64,000 nt of DNA from Branchiostoma belcheri (taxonomy: Eukaryota > Chordata > Leptocardii > Amphioxiformes > Branchiostomatidae), in the NCBI RefSeq assembly GCF_001625305.1, contig NW_017804087.1:1543827-1607826 (forward strand), read 5' to 3'. Within the stretch, counting starts at the first letter, position 1; each line of letters starts with the position of its first letter. Positions 22,400-35,018 of this stretch are shown one piece after another. Under the pieces are notes generated by a model. That model was not told the DNA's origin and ran no database searches. It was given only the letters and a program-made list of their open reading frames with translations. The position numbers and the translations under genes are program-made.

Positions 22400-25300
22400 A
22401 TGGTAGTGTAAACACTGAATACACTGAAAACATCAAGCATCACATAATAAAAACCTCATATACAAGTAAGCAAACACAGGCCCATCCTTGACCCCACTAA
22501 CCTTCCTCGTAAACTCTTTCAAACAAGAACAACCCTCCGCTATCTCTTTACTATGTAGTCATACAGTCCTTTACATGATGTCTGTCACTACGTACTATAC
22601 CCTATAGAAAGTGCAACCTTACACTGAAACAACTAGGTCTATAGAAGTGTCACTGAAAAGACTGTGACCTTAGGTTAACCAAGACTACAGAATTAAAGAG
22701 TAAACATTTTTGTCTGTGCGTAAGATTGATATCGTGGGTTTCGTAGCCAACTCATTGCGTTTGAAAACAAGAATACGAACTCCTACTACATTTACATGTT
22801 ACATGGCTATGTGCCATACTACATGTACATGTATACCCTACTGGAAAAGGAACCTAGACACTAAGACAGTAGATAGCCTAGTTCTCTGTCTACCAAAGCC
22901 TCATTACACAGGCTATGAGTATGAGTTATCAATAACCAAGATCAACAGGGAGAGATATGAACATGTTTCTCTCTATTTAAGTAAAGATACCGTTACTATG
23001 ATTCTTTTTTAAAACTCGTTGCCTTTAATGAGATTGCTAATTAAAAGCCTGGTCTCCCATTTCTCAGGGTAATGTGTCAAAGTATCCCGTTACCAAAGAT
23101 CGAGGGTTAGACCAGGGCTAGATTGGGTGTAGATTGCTGATCAAGGTATACCCGAGACACCACCTGCGCGCCTAGGTGTTATTCTTACCACCTGATGTAC
23201 ACAAAGGCTTCTCTGACACACACTGCGCACACAAAACGCTTATTTGATCATTGCTATCACGTCGTTGCTCCGTTCTGTAACCTCACCGGAACACGCCGCG
23301 GCCGGGAAATTCCTCCACGAACAGCAAAATCACCTGTTCGAGCTTCGTATCTACGGCAACATTAACCCGTTGAAGTAGTGTATGTTTACTGTATAGAGTT
23401 TATTGCATTAGCCAAATCTTGACCCTATTAACCTGGCTGTTGTCAGCAAACATATTCCTGAATGTCCTGACAAATTTGAACCACGAAAAGCTTTTGTGGT
23501 CAGGCCACGGTTGGTACAAGTCACCGCAGACTATTTTGTAAACCTTGCGACCAGACAATGGTTCGAGGCTCGTGTCTGCAATCAGTGAGGTAATCTTACC
23601 CAGACAAGGTGTACGGACCTGCGAGCATCTCTGACTGAACTCAGATTCACACATGCACACTTTTGATCAATATTGCTTTGTAAAATACAATATAATATAC
23701 TTGTTTGTATATTTCCTTGAATTAAAAGTATTTATAATAAATGTACTAAATTTTTTAACACCCTACCTTGTTAAAATTTTAGGTTTTAGTTAAGAAAAAG
23801 TAGTCAGAATCCTTTTATGTGAACATGATGTATCCTTCTACCTTTCTAAACCTTCCCTTTTCACGTGGCATTTCTAAAAATTAAGGTCAGCCACCCCTAC
23901 CAAAGTCCCCCAATGGAATAGTCCAGTGACAATACATTTCTGAGATGACAGATTATTCAATTTAAAGTGCAAATAGCCAAATGTATTATAGTGGAGGGAC
24001 TGAGAAGTTGACATGCTTTGACTTTATTTCAAAATCTTTGGTTTGTTTATTTTCAGGTTTTATTTCAATTCAGCCCCCCTGAGTCAATTTTTTAAAGCCG
24101 TTTATCATCAATCAGTTGTCCTTGACTAAGGTCACATGGCTTATAAGCAGCCTGCAACTTTTCATAGCAAACACGTACTTCAACCGATCCAACAAGAGCA
24201 CTCGAAAGAAAGCTGAACTTGTACGACAAAACCGTCCCAAATCGTTTGGCACCAAGCCTTCTCTGCCATTCCGCTGGCACTCGACAAAACAAAGTCAGAT
24301 ATTTTCATAGCAAATATTGTGTTACTCTGGAACAGGGCGCCCTTATTGGGAAACGCCGCCCCTGTACATTAGTGTGTTAGTAGTGTGTGTGTTTAGTGAC
24401 ACACATGCAGACATCTAGGAAAAACTGCTAGGTCGTATATATAGGTTGGCTTGAAGTTAGATCACACAGGAACAGCATATAGACTTTATAGTATATGAAA
24501 ACTTGAGTTTAAAGGTATCCAAAGCTATTTTAGGGCTGTAAAACTGGACTTTCAGTCAATCTTTAATGTAGTACGTTGAATTAACCGTATGCAATAGCTA
24601 TAGCACACTGAGGCAAAAATGCAATGTTGCTGACGAAAAATGGTTGCTTGTTTTGTGTCATCAGCTGATTTTTGGCCATTTCAAATGATTCAAGTATGAA
24701 ATGATAACCAAAATGTGCTAAGAAATGAAGCTTCAGAAAGTATATAATCCTGTACATAAAGTAAAACTTTTTACATGTCGAAATATTTGGACAATCTAGT
24801 ATGTCAGTCAAAGTGCTTTTCTTCTAAATTCCCTTTGAATCTGCAACCAGAGCATTTATTTAGATTTGCCTTTCAGGAAAGGGAAACAGTTTGAAGGTTA
24901 GATATCGAGATACCAAAACTTCGGTGATGATCAGATTCAGACACATGTAAACATGCACGAATACCAACCAAAACCAGCGCTTTCCAGTTTCCTGACTAAT
25001 GTCTTCGCAAAAGCGGTTGACACAGACATAAATAGAGATTTCATGCTTCATGAGTAACAAAGCTTTGGGACATGTCGCTAGAATGTTAAATTTTCTCTTG
25101 AGAACAGTTGGGAAGCGGGTTAGATATTGTCGTGAGTTCACAGCCAAAACATCTGCTCAGGCCAAGGACGCGGCGACACACAATGGCTCAGTTTGTAAAC
25201 AGAACTTCACACAAAGGATACAACGTGGTTCAACGGGGCTACAAATTCATTACATGTATGTTACCAGATTATACGGGTCACTTGGCTATTTTCTTTCTTG

Positions 25301-25870
25301 TTGTTTGGGGAATATATACTTGGGGCCATTCCAATAAAAATGGGTTAGGGGGGAACATCTTGATATTTTTCTTTCTAAAGGGAATAGAAGAGATATAAAA
25401 AATCTTGTAATTTAACATTCCCATGGTAATTTTGAACTTTTTGAGGCAAGTTTTGGCAAAACTCATTCTCAGAATATTTTACAAGGCAAATGCCTCTGTA
25501 GACAGCTTGTTAGACACTCTTATCAATTAATTTCCCGTCTATCTATCATTTACCTAAATCGATGACTAATACAATAACAGGATTTCCAAAGTTTACGCCA
25601 GGGATTTCCCCTTTTCCCGACAGGACATAACAAGTGTCAGACGACGTTTTACAAAACAACTGGAAATCATTGCCATCTATACACCCCCCTCCCGCAACCA
25701 TGGCACACTGACAATATCTGAAGAAACCTTGGCTATTCTCCAAGCAGAGGTTGGATGGGGACATCGTAAATGTCCTCTAATATGTCTTTTCTGACAGCTA
25801 TCCCATCAACAGAATGAGAAGCAGACAAGTCTGGGATGAACATTGTGATCTCGCCATTCCAACCTGCACT
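22400..25870. other. No gene seen; noncoding
   Basis: It holds an R2 copy at 24510 and a short GC-rich patch at 23285-23310 (CACGCCGCGGCCGGG). The 86-codon minus frame at 23400-23660 shows no recognisable family. Confidence 0.4.
24510..24770 (+). repeat. R2 dispersed repeat
   Basis: It begins TTAAAGGTATCCAAAGC and continues GGGCTGTAAAACTGGA, AAAAATGCAATGTTGC, GGTTGCTTGTTTTGT and GTGCTAAGAAATG. The right end has diverged. Confidence 0.6.
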
Positions 25871-25879
25871 TTTAGTAAC

Positions 25880-26025
25880 CTCAAGGTGGTAAGCCTGTCT
25901 TGGATTGTTGGTTTTAATAGAATCTAAAGGTTCTGGGTTCGAACCTTCAGCAGGCCTCAACGATATACCTTTTAGAAAAAGGCACTTTATACACCTACAT
26001 GTATTTCCTCAATTGACTTGTGAAA
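25880..26025 (+). mobile_element. tRNA-derived SINE, diverged
   Basis: A tRNA-like A-box region (AAGGTGGTAAGCCTG) and B box GGTTCGAACC are followed by AAAAAGGCACTTTATACACC, the SINE body. Confidence 0.5.
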
Positions 26026-26964
26026 ATGATTACCTAGCTTCGGTTTGGGGCATCCTCTTGGTTGGGACGTAGAGCTGGAGGTCCCGTGTTTGAGGAGAGC
26101 CACACCTTGAGCACATCAATTTAAGATCGTACCACACTTGTCCAAAAAGGTAGGACTAGAAGTCCTTCCTGGTGTGAGTGGTTCAAACCTTACAGTCTGG
26201 TCTTACATAGATTATATTATAAAACTGATGTGTTATGCCTGTACGAAATTTACCGCCATTGCGAAACAAACTACCATACTAACAATGGATCTAGACTAGC
26301 TCCCAGCCATCAAGTAAGGCTATTTCCCATTCTTCGTGTGTGGCATACAGGCTGGTGTATGTCTTATTATTATAAGCTGATAGCCTCAATCAGCAGACAC
26401 CACTGCAGATATCTCAGACTGCATTTTCCCCCTGCATCTTCACATGTCTGCATTTTTGTGTATCTGTACTTGTTGCTAGGCTAGCGGCAGGCCTTTTCTC
26501 CCCAGTGTTTGCTCCATGCCCTGATTGGAAGACATGTTAACAGATGGCAAATATCAAGTACAAAGCAGTATGCAGGCACAAACAGCACATCTCAGCTATT
26601 AGTAACTCATTAGACTACAGTGACAGTGTCCCTTTTCAATCTCCAAGCAGATCTTTGGTGGCTGCAGTGCAAAAAAGCATGCTATTTATTTGTGTCTTTA
26701 TACATGTACATTTTACCTCCATGAAAATGGAGGTATTTGAAATAAAAGTGTTGACATAAAATTTAAAAAAGACATTGCTCAAACCCCTTAGCTCCCTTTA
26801 GCAACTTAGACAGAAGGTCTTTAACTAGTTATAACAAGCACCTAACAAACTATTTCAAACTTCTTAATTGGGTATTCCTATGTGAATGCCGACCAATCCA
26901 ATTGTGGTATCACAGACGACCAACAGAAAGCAAATTAAGTTGTCTTAGTTCTAACTGGTCATGA

Positions 26965-27065
26965 CCGGTTTTCTATCCAGTATCCATCTTTCCATCATTT
27001 GAAATTTTGATGGAATTCTGTCACTCAAAAATCCGTCATCTTTGATTGACAAAAAATGGTGTGTA
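26965..27065 (-). repeat. R1 dispersed repeat, fragment
   Basis: This is a reversed 3' fragment: GACCGGTTTTCTATCCAG, CCATCATTTG, TTTTGATGGAATTCTGTCA and CCGTCATCTTTGATTGACAA. Confidence 0.45.
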
Positions 27066-27919
27066 AAGATACGGAAAGAGACTAAGTCTACTAGTCTACT
27101 ACTTCAATACCAGTTTTTCTACCATTTTTTCCACAATTATTTTTACAGACATGCTACTTTTGCTAGTCTACTTTTTTGTTCAAGATTACTAGTACCCCCT
27201 ATTATCTTATTGGTTTGTTCCAAATCCTCTGCTTCTTTCAACCAGAAGAGAACAATAGCCAACCAAATCCCCCTCATTATCCTATTGTTACAACATCTAA
27301 TTTGGCCTGTATTTACTTTTCAGCAGTCTGCCCAAAACAAGAATGCCGAGAACCAAACTGCAGGGGGGGGGATGTGGTAACCAGGAAATACTTAGCGTGC
27401 ACTGTTGCATGTTTGTGTACATGACGCTGTATAGAGCCAGCAGGCTTTTCTCTCAATGGAATACCTTCATGGTAGATGCTTTACAAAACTGTCTGCTTGT
27501 GCTTTAGGAATCCCCCACTGCTAAACAACAGACATAACATAGTTGAAACATTAGAATCTTCTTTTAAGAGTTATACGCCTTGTTTTTTCTCTGTGGTAGA
27601 CAAGAAAAGCCATACTCATACTTGTTCCCAACCTATAGTCGCTGGCGATCGATCGTTATCTCTTGTTTTCCCATGGAGAATTAGCTCTGGAAAACAGAGA
27701 GCTCTTTGCAAAGTGCTTGCTTCTGCCTAGTATCATGTGAGACTCTACTTTTGGGTCATCCAAGCCAGTGACCACTGACATCAAAGTGGCCAGTGAACTA
27801 TTTCTACGGTCCAGTTCACACCGCTGGACAGATGAAAGTGGCCACACACAAAAATGCTTCGGACAGTTCTGTGATCTCTGGAGTTGCAAAAAACGTGATC
27901 AAGAAATGAAACCGTAGAC

Positions 27920-28049
27920 TTATCTCCAAGCAGATCTCGGGTGAGTGAGAGATCATTTGACCAGTCAGCTTTTCTGAGAGTCAAACAGCTAGTGAGATGC
28001 TGGTCAGCAAACATTTACAATTTCCTACACAACATCTGCTTGGAGATAA
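27920..28049. mobile_element. MITE M1-related element
   Basis: The ends TTATCTCCAAGCAGAT and ATCTGCTTGGAGATAA are inverted copies of the M1 terminal word, about 130 bp apart. No flanking direct repeat is evident. Isolated M1-type ends also occur at 25739 (TCTCCAAGCAGAGGTTGGATG), 34857 and 51857, probably remnants. Confidence 0.6.
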
Positions 28050-29169
28050 CTATAGTGACTGGATACGCGTACTTCACAGTACAAGGAAATAGCTAATGAT
28101 GTCCATATGTAGTTTTCATAAATTCCAAGTACAGCGAATCATGGTCTCATCTCGCCCCCTCCCTATATCTGGGGGCCTGCATGGGGGGGTCCGAGATATG
28201 TTTTATGCTAGATTACACACACCGTTATTTGGGGAGCTACGAATAACATAGACAAGTTTCAATACGAATAAGCTTACTTTCGCCTTACGGAAAATGTATG
28301 GAAACCCCCTTCTCTGGAGATTTAGTTAGCTCCATGATAAAGACCTCATCTGTGTTAGAATGGACACTGATTATAGAAAAGCTGCTATCTATCACAAACC
28401 TGCTTACCAGGCCTTATCAAATCCACACAAACAATTGATAACAAGATATGTAACACTTGCTAATGAATTACGAACCCCAGGAGGCGAATTTCTTCATAAT
28501 GTGCAAACTTTCACTCGGATTTTCATTCAAAACATCCCAAATTTAAGAAAGCAAGAAAATCTGGACTAAAAGAAGGAGAAGGTCCCATATAATTAGTCTG
28601 TCTGTGATTGTGAAAACATGCTATGATTGGTTGAACGGTTTTGCCTACCAAACAAAGAATGTAAGCGAAGCCTGACAGCTTTCTGACTAATTGGTCTAAA
28701 ACCCCGAAATCGCCTGAAACCTTGGAATACACTTTGGTTTTCATAACAATTCTCCCTCAACAACCAGCATATGCTGTGTCCTCTCCCACAATGGATAGAC
28801 ATTTCAATCACACAGATGCAGCTTTGCTTGGCCCTCTTTTGAATTTCTTTGAATGCCTATGTAAATAGTGGATGCCAAACTAAATTAGGGACTATGCCTG
28901 CTAGAGTGAGCAACCGAGTAAAAACTTGTTCATCCTTCAAAAAGGAAGAAATAAACTTTTGCAAGGCTGTGTTTCATGACTACAAAGTTGCATTCCTTGC
29001 AAGGTATCACCACTTGGGTTTAAAGTACGTGTACAGCTAGTGGGAATCAAACCCATAACCGTTCAGTTTACTTAGCTGAAGCCATGATGATTGGAGATTC
29101 CGGCGGCTGGTCGGTTGTGATTTTTTTATTTGGACAAGCCCCCGGGAAAGTTTCCAAGAAGATGTATTA

Positions 29170-30130
29170 TTGTTAGCAGTCATTACTGACGTCTCTAACC
29201 CACAAGTACAAGTCCAAGCGTGCTTGCTGGCATAACAACACTACAGGCGTGTGTGTGTCGAGAGAAATTCTGCGGCAAACCTCCAAAATGTCTGATAACT
29301 CAAAGAGGAGCGACCGCCGTGCACGGAGTGCCGCTATATGCAGCCTTCCTAAATCCGTCTGAGCTAAAAATCCCTGGCCAAATTTTCGTCTGACCCCATC
29401 CTTGGTTGGTTCGCCATCTAACTCGCTCTCTATTCGTGCACGCATACGAAGAGATAACTCTCAAGTGCGAGTACAAAACTGAAAAGCGGTGCGTATGGAC
29501 AAGTCTCGAGCGGTTATGGAGGTAGATTCCTCCGTACAGCCCCCACCCCACCCCTCGGCGCAAGTCGCACTCACCTCCGATAATCTCTTGACCGTGGCCC
29601 GGCGGCGTCGCGATGACCGCTACCAGCGCGACCAGCCAGACAAGCCGGCCTTGTTCGCCGGCAAACAAACACACCATAGCGGCTCTACCCTCTCCTCTCT
29701 CCGACTTCCCAAACTTCAGCAGCAAGAACTGTGCAACACGCTCTCAGGGGTGTCTCCTCCTCTCTCTCCCACCTAGCGTGTGGAGTATATCTTCTTCACC
29801 TCTGAATCACCTTTCTACGCGCCGACACTTTCCCTGGGGGCCGTACGGTGCAGAGACGGGCGGCGGGCGGCTTGCCGTGTCGGTACGTCCCGCTGAGGTT
29901 CTCCTCTCCAAACCCGGGAAACAGATCAGGTTACATCCAAGCACGTGGGACAATGGACCCGTCCAACACAGGTTACAGGGGGTGAAGCCGACCTCCTGAA
30001 CTTTTTATAAACCTTGCACAAACATACCACAAACCGGAGCTAAGATTACGACTTCCAGCGGATTTCACGCTCAAGTTGCTCCAAGGCTTTTCTTCGGACT
30101 AAACTTTGCTTCGCCGGGTTGGGAAAATAG
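29170..30130. promoter_or_regulatory. GC-rich island, probable promoter region
   Basis: This roughly 1-kb stretch is clearly richer in G+C and CpG than its flanks, with many CG dinucleotides at 29500-29900. It holds the candidate signal-peptide exon on the minus strand. Long frames open on both strands here are probably by-products of base composition. No TATA box or mapped start was identified. Confidence 0.45.
29575..29677 (-). CDS. Candidate first coding exon: signal peptide, phase-1 donor
   Basis: On the minus strand an ATG in strong context (GCCGCTATGG) opens a 34-codon frame: MVCLFAGEQGR, then the hydrophobic core LVWLVALVAVIA, then a likely cleavage region TPPGHGQE. The frame runs into a consensus donor, CGGAG|GTGAGT, at 29574, giving a phase-1 intron. 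This is typical of the first exon of a secreted or membrane protein with shuffled extracellular domains. An in-frame ATG at 29725 would add 16 residues. The exon lies in a GC-rich, CpG-rich island. I do not recognise the protein, and no second exon could be identified to the left, so it may sit beyond the window or be too short to see. Confidence 0.5.
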
Positions 30131-30689
30131 CCTGACTGGGAGGGAGTGAAGCGTGATTTTCAATATTTACTTTTAGGATTGTGTGGTTGGCGCTTCGGCG
30201 TGCTATATAATCATTGGCTGGGGTTTGGTCACACGTCACGTACAGTTTAGATAACTCATTGTGACACTAGTGGTGGTGTCATGCTGCTTCAAGTGTGCTT
30301 TTGTGAAAAGTCAAGTTCAGTTCAAGATGACAAAGGTTGTTTAACGTTTTAAAGTCAACGTAAAATAATCTTTTTTTGTGAAAATGTATTCGTGAGATAC
30401 AACGTTAGAAATAATATGACACTGTAAATTTCAACAAGTCGAAAATTGCGGTTTAAACTTTCAAATTCAAGATGTCGGACTATTATAGCGATGTTCCTCT
30501 CTACAATATCTTGGTTTCAAAGAATTTTAGGGCTTATCCTGCCCTGCTAAACCCCAAACTGCACTTATGCGAACTTCTTTCACGACATAGTAGCCTGTAT
30601 TCTGGACCAAATTGCAGGGCGAGGCTGGGAATCGGTGGAGCCGGTGATGGCGGCGGCAAGTCACCAAATATACCCTAAATGACCCTAAA

Positions 30690-30810
30690 TTAGTAAGGAT
30701 CGTATGTATTCCGCAAACTTCGTATGTTTCCGCGTAATAGATTGTATGTATTCCGTAAACTTCGTATGTTTCTAGTAAGGATCGTATGAATTCCGTAAAA
30801 TTCTGATGAA
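30690..30810 (+). repeat. Short tandem repeat of TCGTATG(T/A)ATTCCG units
   Basis: GGATCGTATGTATTCCGCAA, CTTCGTATGTTTC and GTATGTATTCCGTAAAC alternate over about 120 bp, a diverged minisatellite. Confidence 0.65.
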
Positions 30811-31290
30811 TTCTTTGGCACCCCTGGTCACACCCGAACAAAAATATTGCCACCCCAAGATCAAGGAAACGCGGTTCTACACTTCTCCTGAATTCTTTCT
30901 TAGTAGGTATTTGGCCTTGGCAGTCTTCGAGGCTTGAAGTCTACCAACTCAAGTCATACTAAAATCTATTCTTAGTCCTTGTCTCGCTCTTGTCTTGCTC
31001 CTTTGCCACGTCTGCCGCATCTTTCTTTAAGACATTTGAATCAACAGCAGGTGTTCAGGTTAGCTCAAGGACTTGCAACGTCATTGGCTAGCCAATTTGA
31101 AACTGATGTCTCACAACGGATATATGTCTCTTATGTGAAGACGAGATCTTTTTGTTAAGCTCTTCTTCAATTGATTTAATTACCATTAATTTCATCACCA
31201 AGAAGCGAGAGGAAGCCATATTAGTGTATATTAGATATCTGTGTATGTTTGTAAACGTGTGACATGTGCTTAGCCCAGTGGGGCAAAAAT

Positions 31291-31478
31291 ATAGCCTCTA
31301 CCAGGCTTCAGAAGCAGCTGAAAAGAGTAGAAATTGGCCAAATAGATAATAAGCCGGGACAGTCTCCGGAGCTGCAAGCTGTACTCTTTAGTGGACCACC
31401 TCTCCTGCTAGTCCTGGTATGTTCAAGTCTGGTCAAATTCTACTCTTCCCAGCCGCTTCTGAAGCCTGACAGAGGCTA
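31291..31478. mobile_element. MITE M2
   Basis: The ends TAGCCTCTACCAGGCTTCAG and the inverse (CTGAAGCCTGACAGAGGCTA) enclose the core GTAGAAATTGGCCAAATAGA. The flanking 7-bp direct repeats are CAAAAAT (31284-31290 and 31479-31485). Confidence 0.8.
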
Positions 31479-32229
31479 CAAAAATGTACTATAAAGGTCT
31501 TATTATTATTATTGGATCAATTAAAAGTTTAGCAGATTTATTTTATTTTCGCGGGCACGTAAAATTAGCTCACCACCGTGATGATATGACAGTTCTAACA
31601 CCTCAAGCGATGGGCAAGAACTTTTCAACGTTCAAGTCAGGCAATTGGATGTTTAAAGGGTATTTCTGTTAAAGTCAGCACTTATGTTGAACTTTGGGGG
31701 TGTTCCTCTACCCCTGACACCCGGTTTAAAGGTCAGAGACAAAGTCACAACTCGATCGTACGATCTTGAACACTGTCAAACGAGACGCAATCAAATAATG
31801 GATGTCAACCTTTACAATAGGCCCATCCTGACTGTCAGATCAACCAATGACAGCCTCGAAATTAGCAATTCGACCAATGAGATACGATAGCTTCACGTAC
31901 GTTATATATTTGCCTTTTTATATCCGTTTGGCTTGTCTAGGTTTTGACGGAGGTGGGCGGGGCTTAATATTGTTTTGAGATCATTTCAGTTCGCGTGACT
32001 TCTCAACGCCCTCTGTGGGTTTGATAGTTTTTTGTGAGGACATTGGCAGTTTGCCATCCGCCGCGATTTGACAGACACGGACGTATTTAAACTCCACTCT
32101 GCCCTTGTGTGCTGTCTGTGGGCCAAAGTCTGTTAAATCAACCGCACCGAGTCCTTAACACATGTCTGGTGTCATGCGATGAACAGTACGTCGGTGGAAA
32201 GTACTGCGCCTGCACGAAACCCGGCTTTT

Positions 32230-32527
32230 TACTCTCCAAGCAGAGGTTGATGGTGAAGATCGTTTAGCCTCTACCAGGCTTGAGGGCGCGGCTGGAAATA
32301 GTAGAAATTGGCCAAATAGAGAGATATAGCACGCCGAGGGAGTTTAGCCATCCAGTTTACAGTTTGCCGGCCCACAAACGCGCCCTCAAGCCTGGTAGAG
32401 GCTAAAGATCGTCAGCTTTTTATGTCACCAATATAGGCAATAAGTAGTTGAGTGGGGTAGCGACAAAAAACGGCCATATATGAAAAGCTAACGATCTTCC
32501 CCCCCATCAACCTCTGCTTGGAGAGTA
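32230..32527. mobile_element. MITE M1 with a MITE M2 nested inside its left end
   Basis: The outer ends are TACTCTCCAAGCAGAGG and its inverse, continuing inward through GTTGATGG and GAAGATCGT on both sides. Flanking direct repeats read GGCTTTT. The left inverted end is split at 32264 by a second MITE, while the right end is intact. Without the insert the element is about 150 bp. No coding capacity. Confidence 0.8.
32264..32405. mobile_element. MITE M2, nested copy
   Basis: The inverted ends are TAGCCTCTACCAGGCTTGAG and its inverse, with a CGCGCC-type stem and the shared core GTAGAAATTGGCCAAATAGA. It is flanked by the direct repeat AGATCGT (32257-32263 and 32406-32412), created by insertion into the M1 arm. 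Confidence 0.8.
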
Positions 32528-32668
32528 GGCTTTTATTATAAAACAGTTTTTGTTGGATGGGTCAACGTTGCATCTGGCTTTGCCCATTGCAGCACCTTTT
32601 TCCGAAAACCATAGATTTACTATTTCCGAAAGCTATTCCTTTAATTAATACACACGTGTAATAAATTA

Positions 32669-32893
32669 TAAAGCATAGTTACAGACGTTTCGATGCGTGG
32701 CTATCCAACGATCTTCACCAGTGAAAAGAAAGAAAAGAGAGAGGTACTGTGGAGAGGAATTTGTATGATGTAATTCAATCGGGTATTACACACATGTCAA
32801 CTGCTTCCTGAATTCCTCCAATTCCACTCTTTCTTTTATCGATGAAGAACGCTGGATAGCCGCGCATTGAAACGTCTGTAACTATGCTTTATT
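32669..32893. mobile_element. MITE with GACGTTTCGATGCG-type inverted ends
   Basis: Left AAAGCATAGTTACAGACGTT, GTGGCTATCCA and GATCTTCACC are mirrored on the right by GATGAAGAACGCTGGATAGC, GAAACGTCTGTAACTATGC. The arms are about 50 bp and the total about 225 bp. No coding capacity. Confidence 0.7.
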
Positions 32894-33305
32894 TCTGTGC
32901 ATTCATCAAATTTTGCAAAGTAAGATACAGAAAGTTCTTCAATGTCAATCTTATCTTAAAACAGTGTCAGAGCTTGAGCAGCAGAACGAGCCAGTGGAAT
33001 GAAAGAAACTCGGGATCCCGTCTACAGCAAGTCTTTCCTCTGGACTTCTTCGGGCTTGAGTCGGGGAACTTCAGAAGACTTGTCATGTCTAGACAGAAGG
33101 AAGACATGTCGGGCCTTCCTCAAGTCTGTGTTTTAGAGATTAGAATTAATAGTATGAGATTTAAAGATTATCGTTAAAATTTTCACCCGTGTTGTCATCT
33201 GTTTATAGATAGACGACCTGTTCTGTCAAAACACAGGCATTGAAAGTTCACAGTACTTTGTTACGCTTCAAACGTGTTCTTGCCTGTCAGTGAAAAGTGG
33301 TGCAT

Positions 33306-33645
33306 TAAAGGCATCCAAAGCGATTTCAGGGCAGTAAAACTGGATTTACAAAGTCAACTTCCTTTTTAATGTATCATACTGATATCTATAGCTGCGTGAG
33401 AAAAATGCGATGTCGCAGACGGAAAACAATTGCTTATTTCGTACCGTAGACTGGTTCTAACTATTTACGGTTGGTACCTAAAATAAAGAGACTAGCTCCT
33501 TATGTAGCTTGTTGTTTTGTCCTATTTTGAATGATGATGAGCTAAGAAATGGCAATTAATGTCAACATCAGACAGATTTTTTTTATCCTGATCCACAATA
33601 TTTTTTGTATTGCCGCCCTAAAATTGCATTGGACTTTTGAATTTA
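33306..33645 (+). repeat. R2 dispersed repeat, near full length
   Basis: It begins TTAAAGGCATCCAAAGC and ends near TTGCATTGGA. The R2 core (AAAATAAAGAGACTAGC, GATGATGAGCTAAGAAATGG, CAGACAGATTTTTTTTATCC) is in order. No frame of interest. Confidence 0.65.
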
Positions 33646-33649
33646 CGGG

Positions 33650-34990
33650 ACTAGTCAACTTGTTTTGCTTTGACTGGAATACAAATAATGCGATAACCTT
33701 GAACTAGAGAAGCCTTGATAAGAGATAAATTACATACATACATGTACATGTACATCCTCACATCTTAACGGATGTACATGTGTGGAAAACATTCACCGCG
33801 TTTCTGGGGCAAAAGATATCAGCTTTGTGATCAAAAATGATAATCACAGGTCAAACGAAGAGGATATCTATGTGTGTTAATTTTCTTCTAGATTTGAGAA
33901 GTCAAGGCTCTTGTAGTTTCAATGTTGGAGCTGATCAACTTCCAAAAATGCAAAGAAAGCAACAGGCAAAAACAAACTCCGATAAAACAAATAAACCAAC
34001 GTGTGCGGGCACAGTTAGTAGAGTTTTTCTAACAAATGACGAAAAGACGTGGACAAAGACTAAAGTCTAGACTAAAAACCGTCGGCGCTTTCGTAAAATA
34101 ATAATTACAAGAATTACGTATCCAGCGAATTGCTGAAATATCTAAAAGCTTTAATACTATAGCTTCATATCGACGAGCGCTTTAAAAATTGCGTCTGAAT
34201 GTCTGTACATATGTGCGTCTGAATTTTAGGTTCCAGATTTTCAACAAGAAATGATGTGAAAAACAGCTTAGAAGTATCAGTGTGTTTGTGAAGGTTAGGA
34301 AGTATAATAATGTTGATTAAAGCTATACAACTGGATACAATTTTTGAAAATCAAATGATTCAGGCACCCTCCGGTGAGAAAAAAAAACAGTTTCAAATTT
34401 TGAACTAATGAAAAACACAGGATTTTTTGCTTCGTCGCTCAGAAATTGCATTGTATGTTTCACAGATGAATTGTAATAAAGGAGGTTAAAAATCTAGTTA
34501 ACCTTGATTGTAGTATGGCCTAGTATTAACTTGAGACGTTACCAGACTCCTAACACAGACAAATTCCAGGTTGCCAGGAAGTTCTCAGTGTTCGCCTGTC
34601 GTGTTTCATATCGTTTTCCTTCATCTTAGAAGGCAAACAGGCGCTTCCAAGGTCAAGTGGAGGTCATGGCGTCTGCAAACGATCGGAAGGACATTATTGA
34701 GAAGGAGGGGGGGTGTATCAGCCTTGAAATGGAAGTGTGTGGCTTTGGGGTAAGATATGCAGTGTAAGTTTTAATACTTGGAAAATTTGAATGAAGAGGG
34801 ATTAAAATATATGTCACAGCCATTTAGGCAACATATTCCTTGTTCGCACAGACTTCTCCAAGCAGATAACGTTATCAGTATGTGACTTTAACGTTCAACG
34901 CGCTTTTCGTCCACCGGTCAAGGTGTGGTGAGGGGCAGCCACGTTGTGGTTGGTGCATATCGTACAGAATTCGGTAGGGGTCGTTAGTAA
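33650..34990. other. No gene seen; noncoding
   Basis: A perfect-looking hairpin GTACATCC...GGATGTAC sits near 33748-33780. The 77-codon frame at 33837 has no recognisable features. Confidence 0.4.
34477..34506. mobile_element. Degenerate relative of the 38-bp insertion
   Basis: AAAGGAGGTTAAAAATC...TTAACCTTG is about 30 bp with inverted arms. The flanks ATTGTAA and ATTGTAG match at 6 of 7 positions. Solitary arm-like words also occur at 58420 (CAAGGAGGTTAAAAA) and near 48455-48478. Confidence 0.35.
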
Positions 34991-35018
34991 GCGATACGTT
35001 TTCCAAGCTATATTTGGC

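Larger units (their letters stand above)
26030..29170. other. No gene seen; noncoding upstream of the GC island
   Basis: It contains an R1 fragment (26965), an M1-like MITE (27920) and ACCTCCATGAAAATGGAGGT at 26715, a hairpin shared with the repeat family at 51188 and 52220. On the minus strand this would be the start of the long first intron of the candidate gene at 29677. Confidence 0.4.

Noticed and set aside
29489..29999. Plus-strand frames of 95 and 128 codons in the GC island
   Set aside because: Proline/serine-rich reading of a GC-rich island with no domain. The minus-strand signal-peptide exon with a consensus donor is better supported.
30472..30678. 68-codon plus frame starting MSDYYSD
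   Set aside because: No recognisable family, no splice support, and the frame runs into glycine-rich low-complexity sequence.
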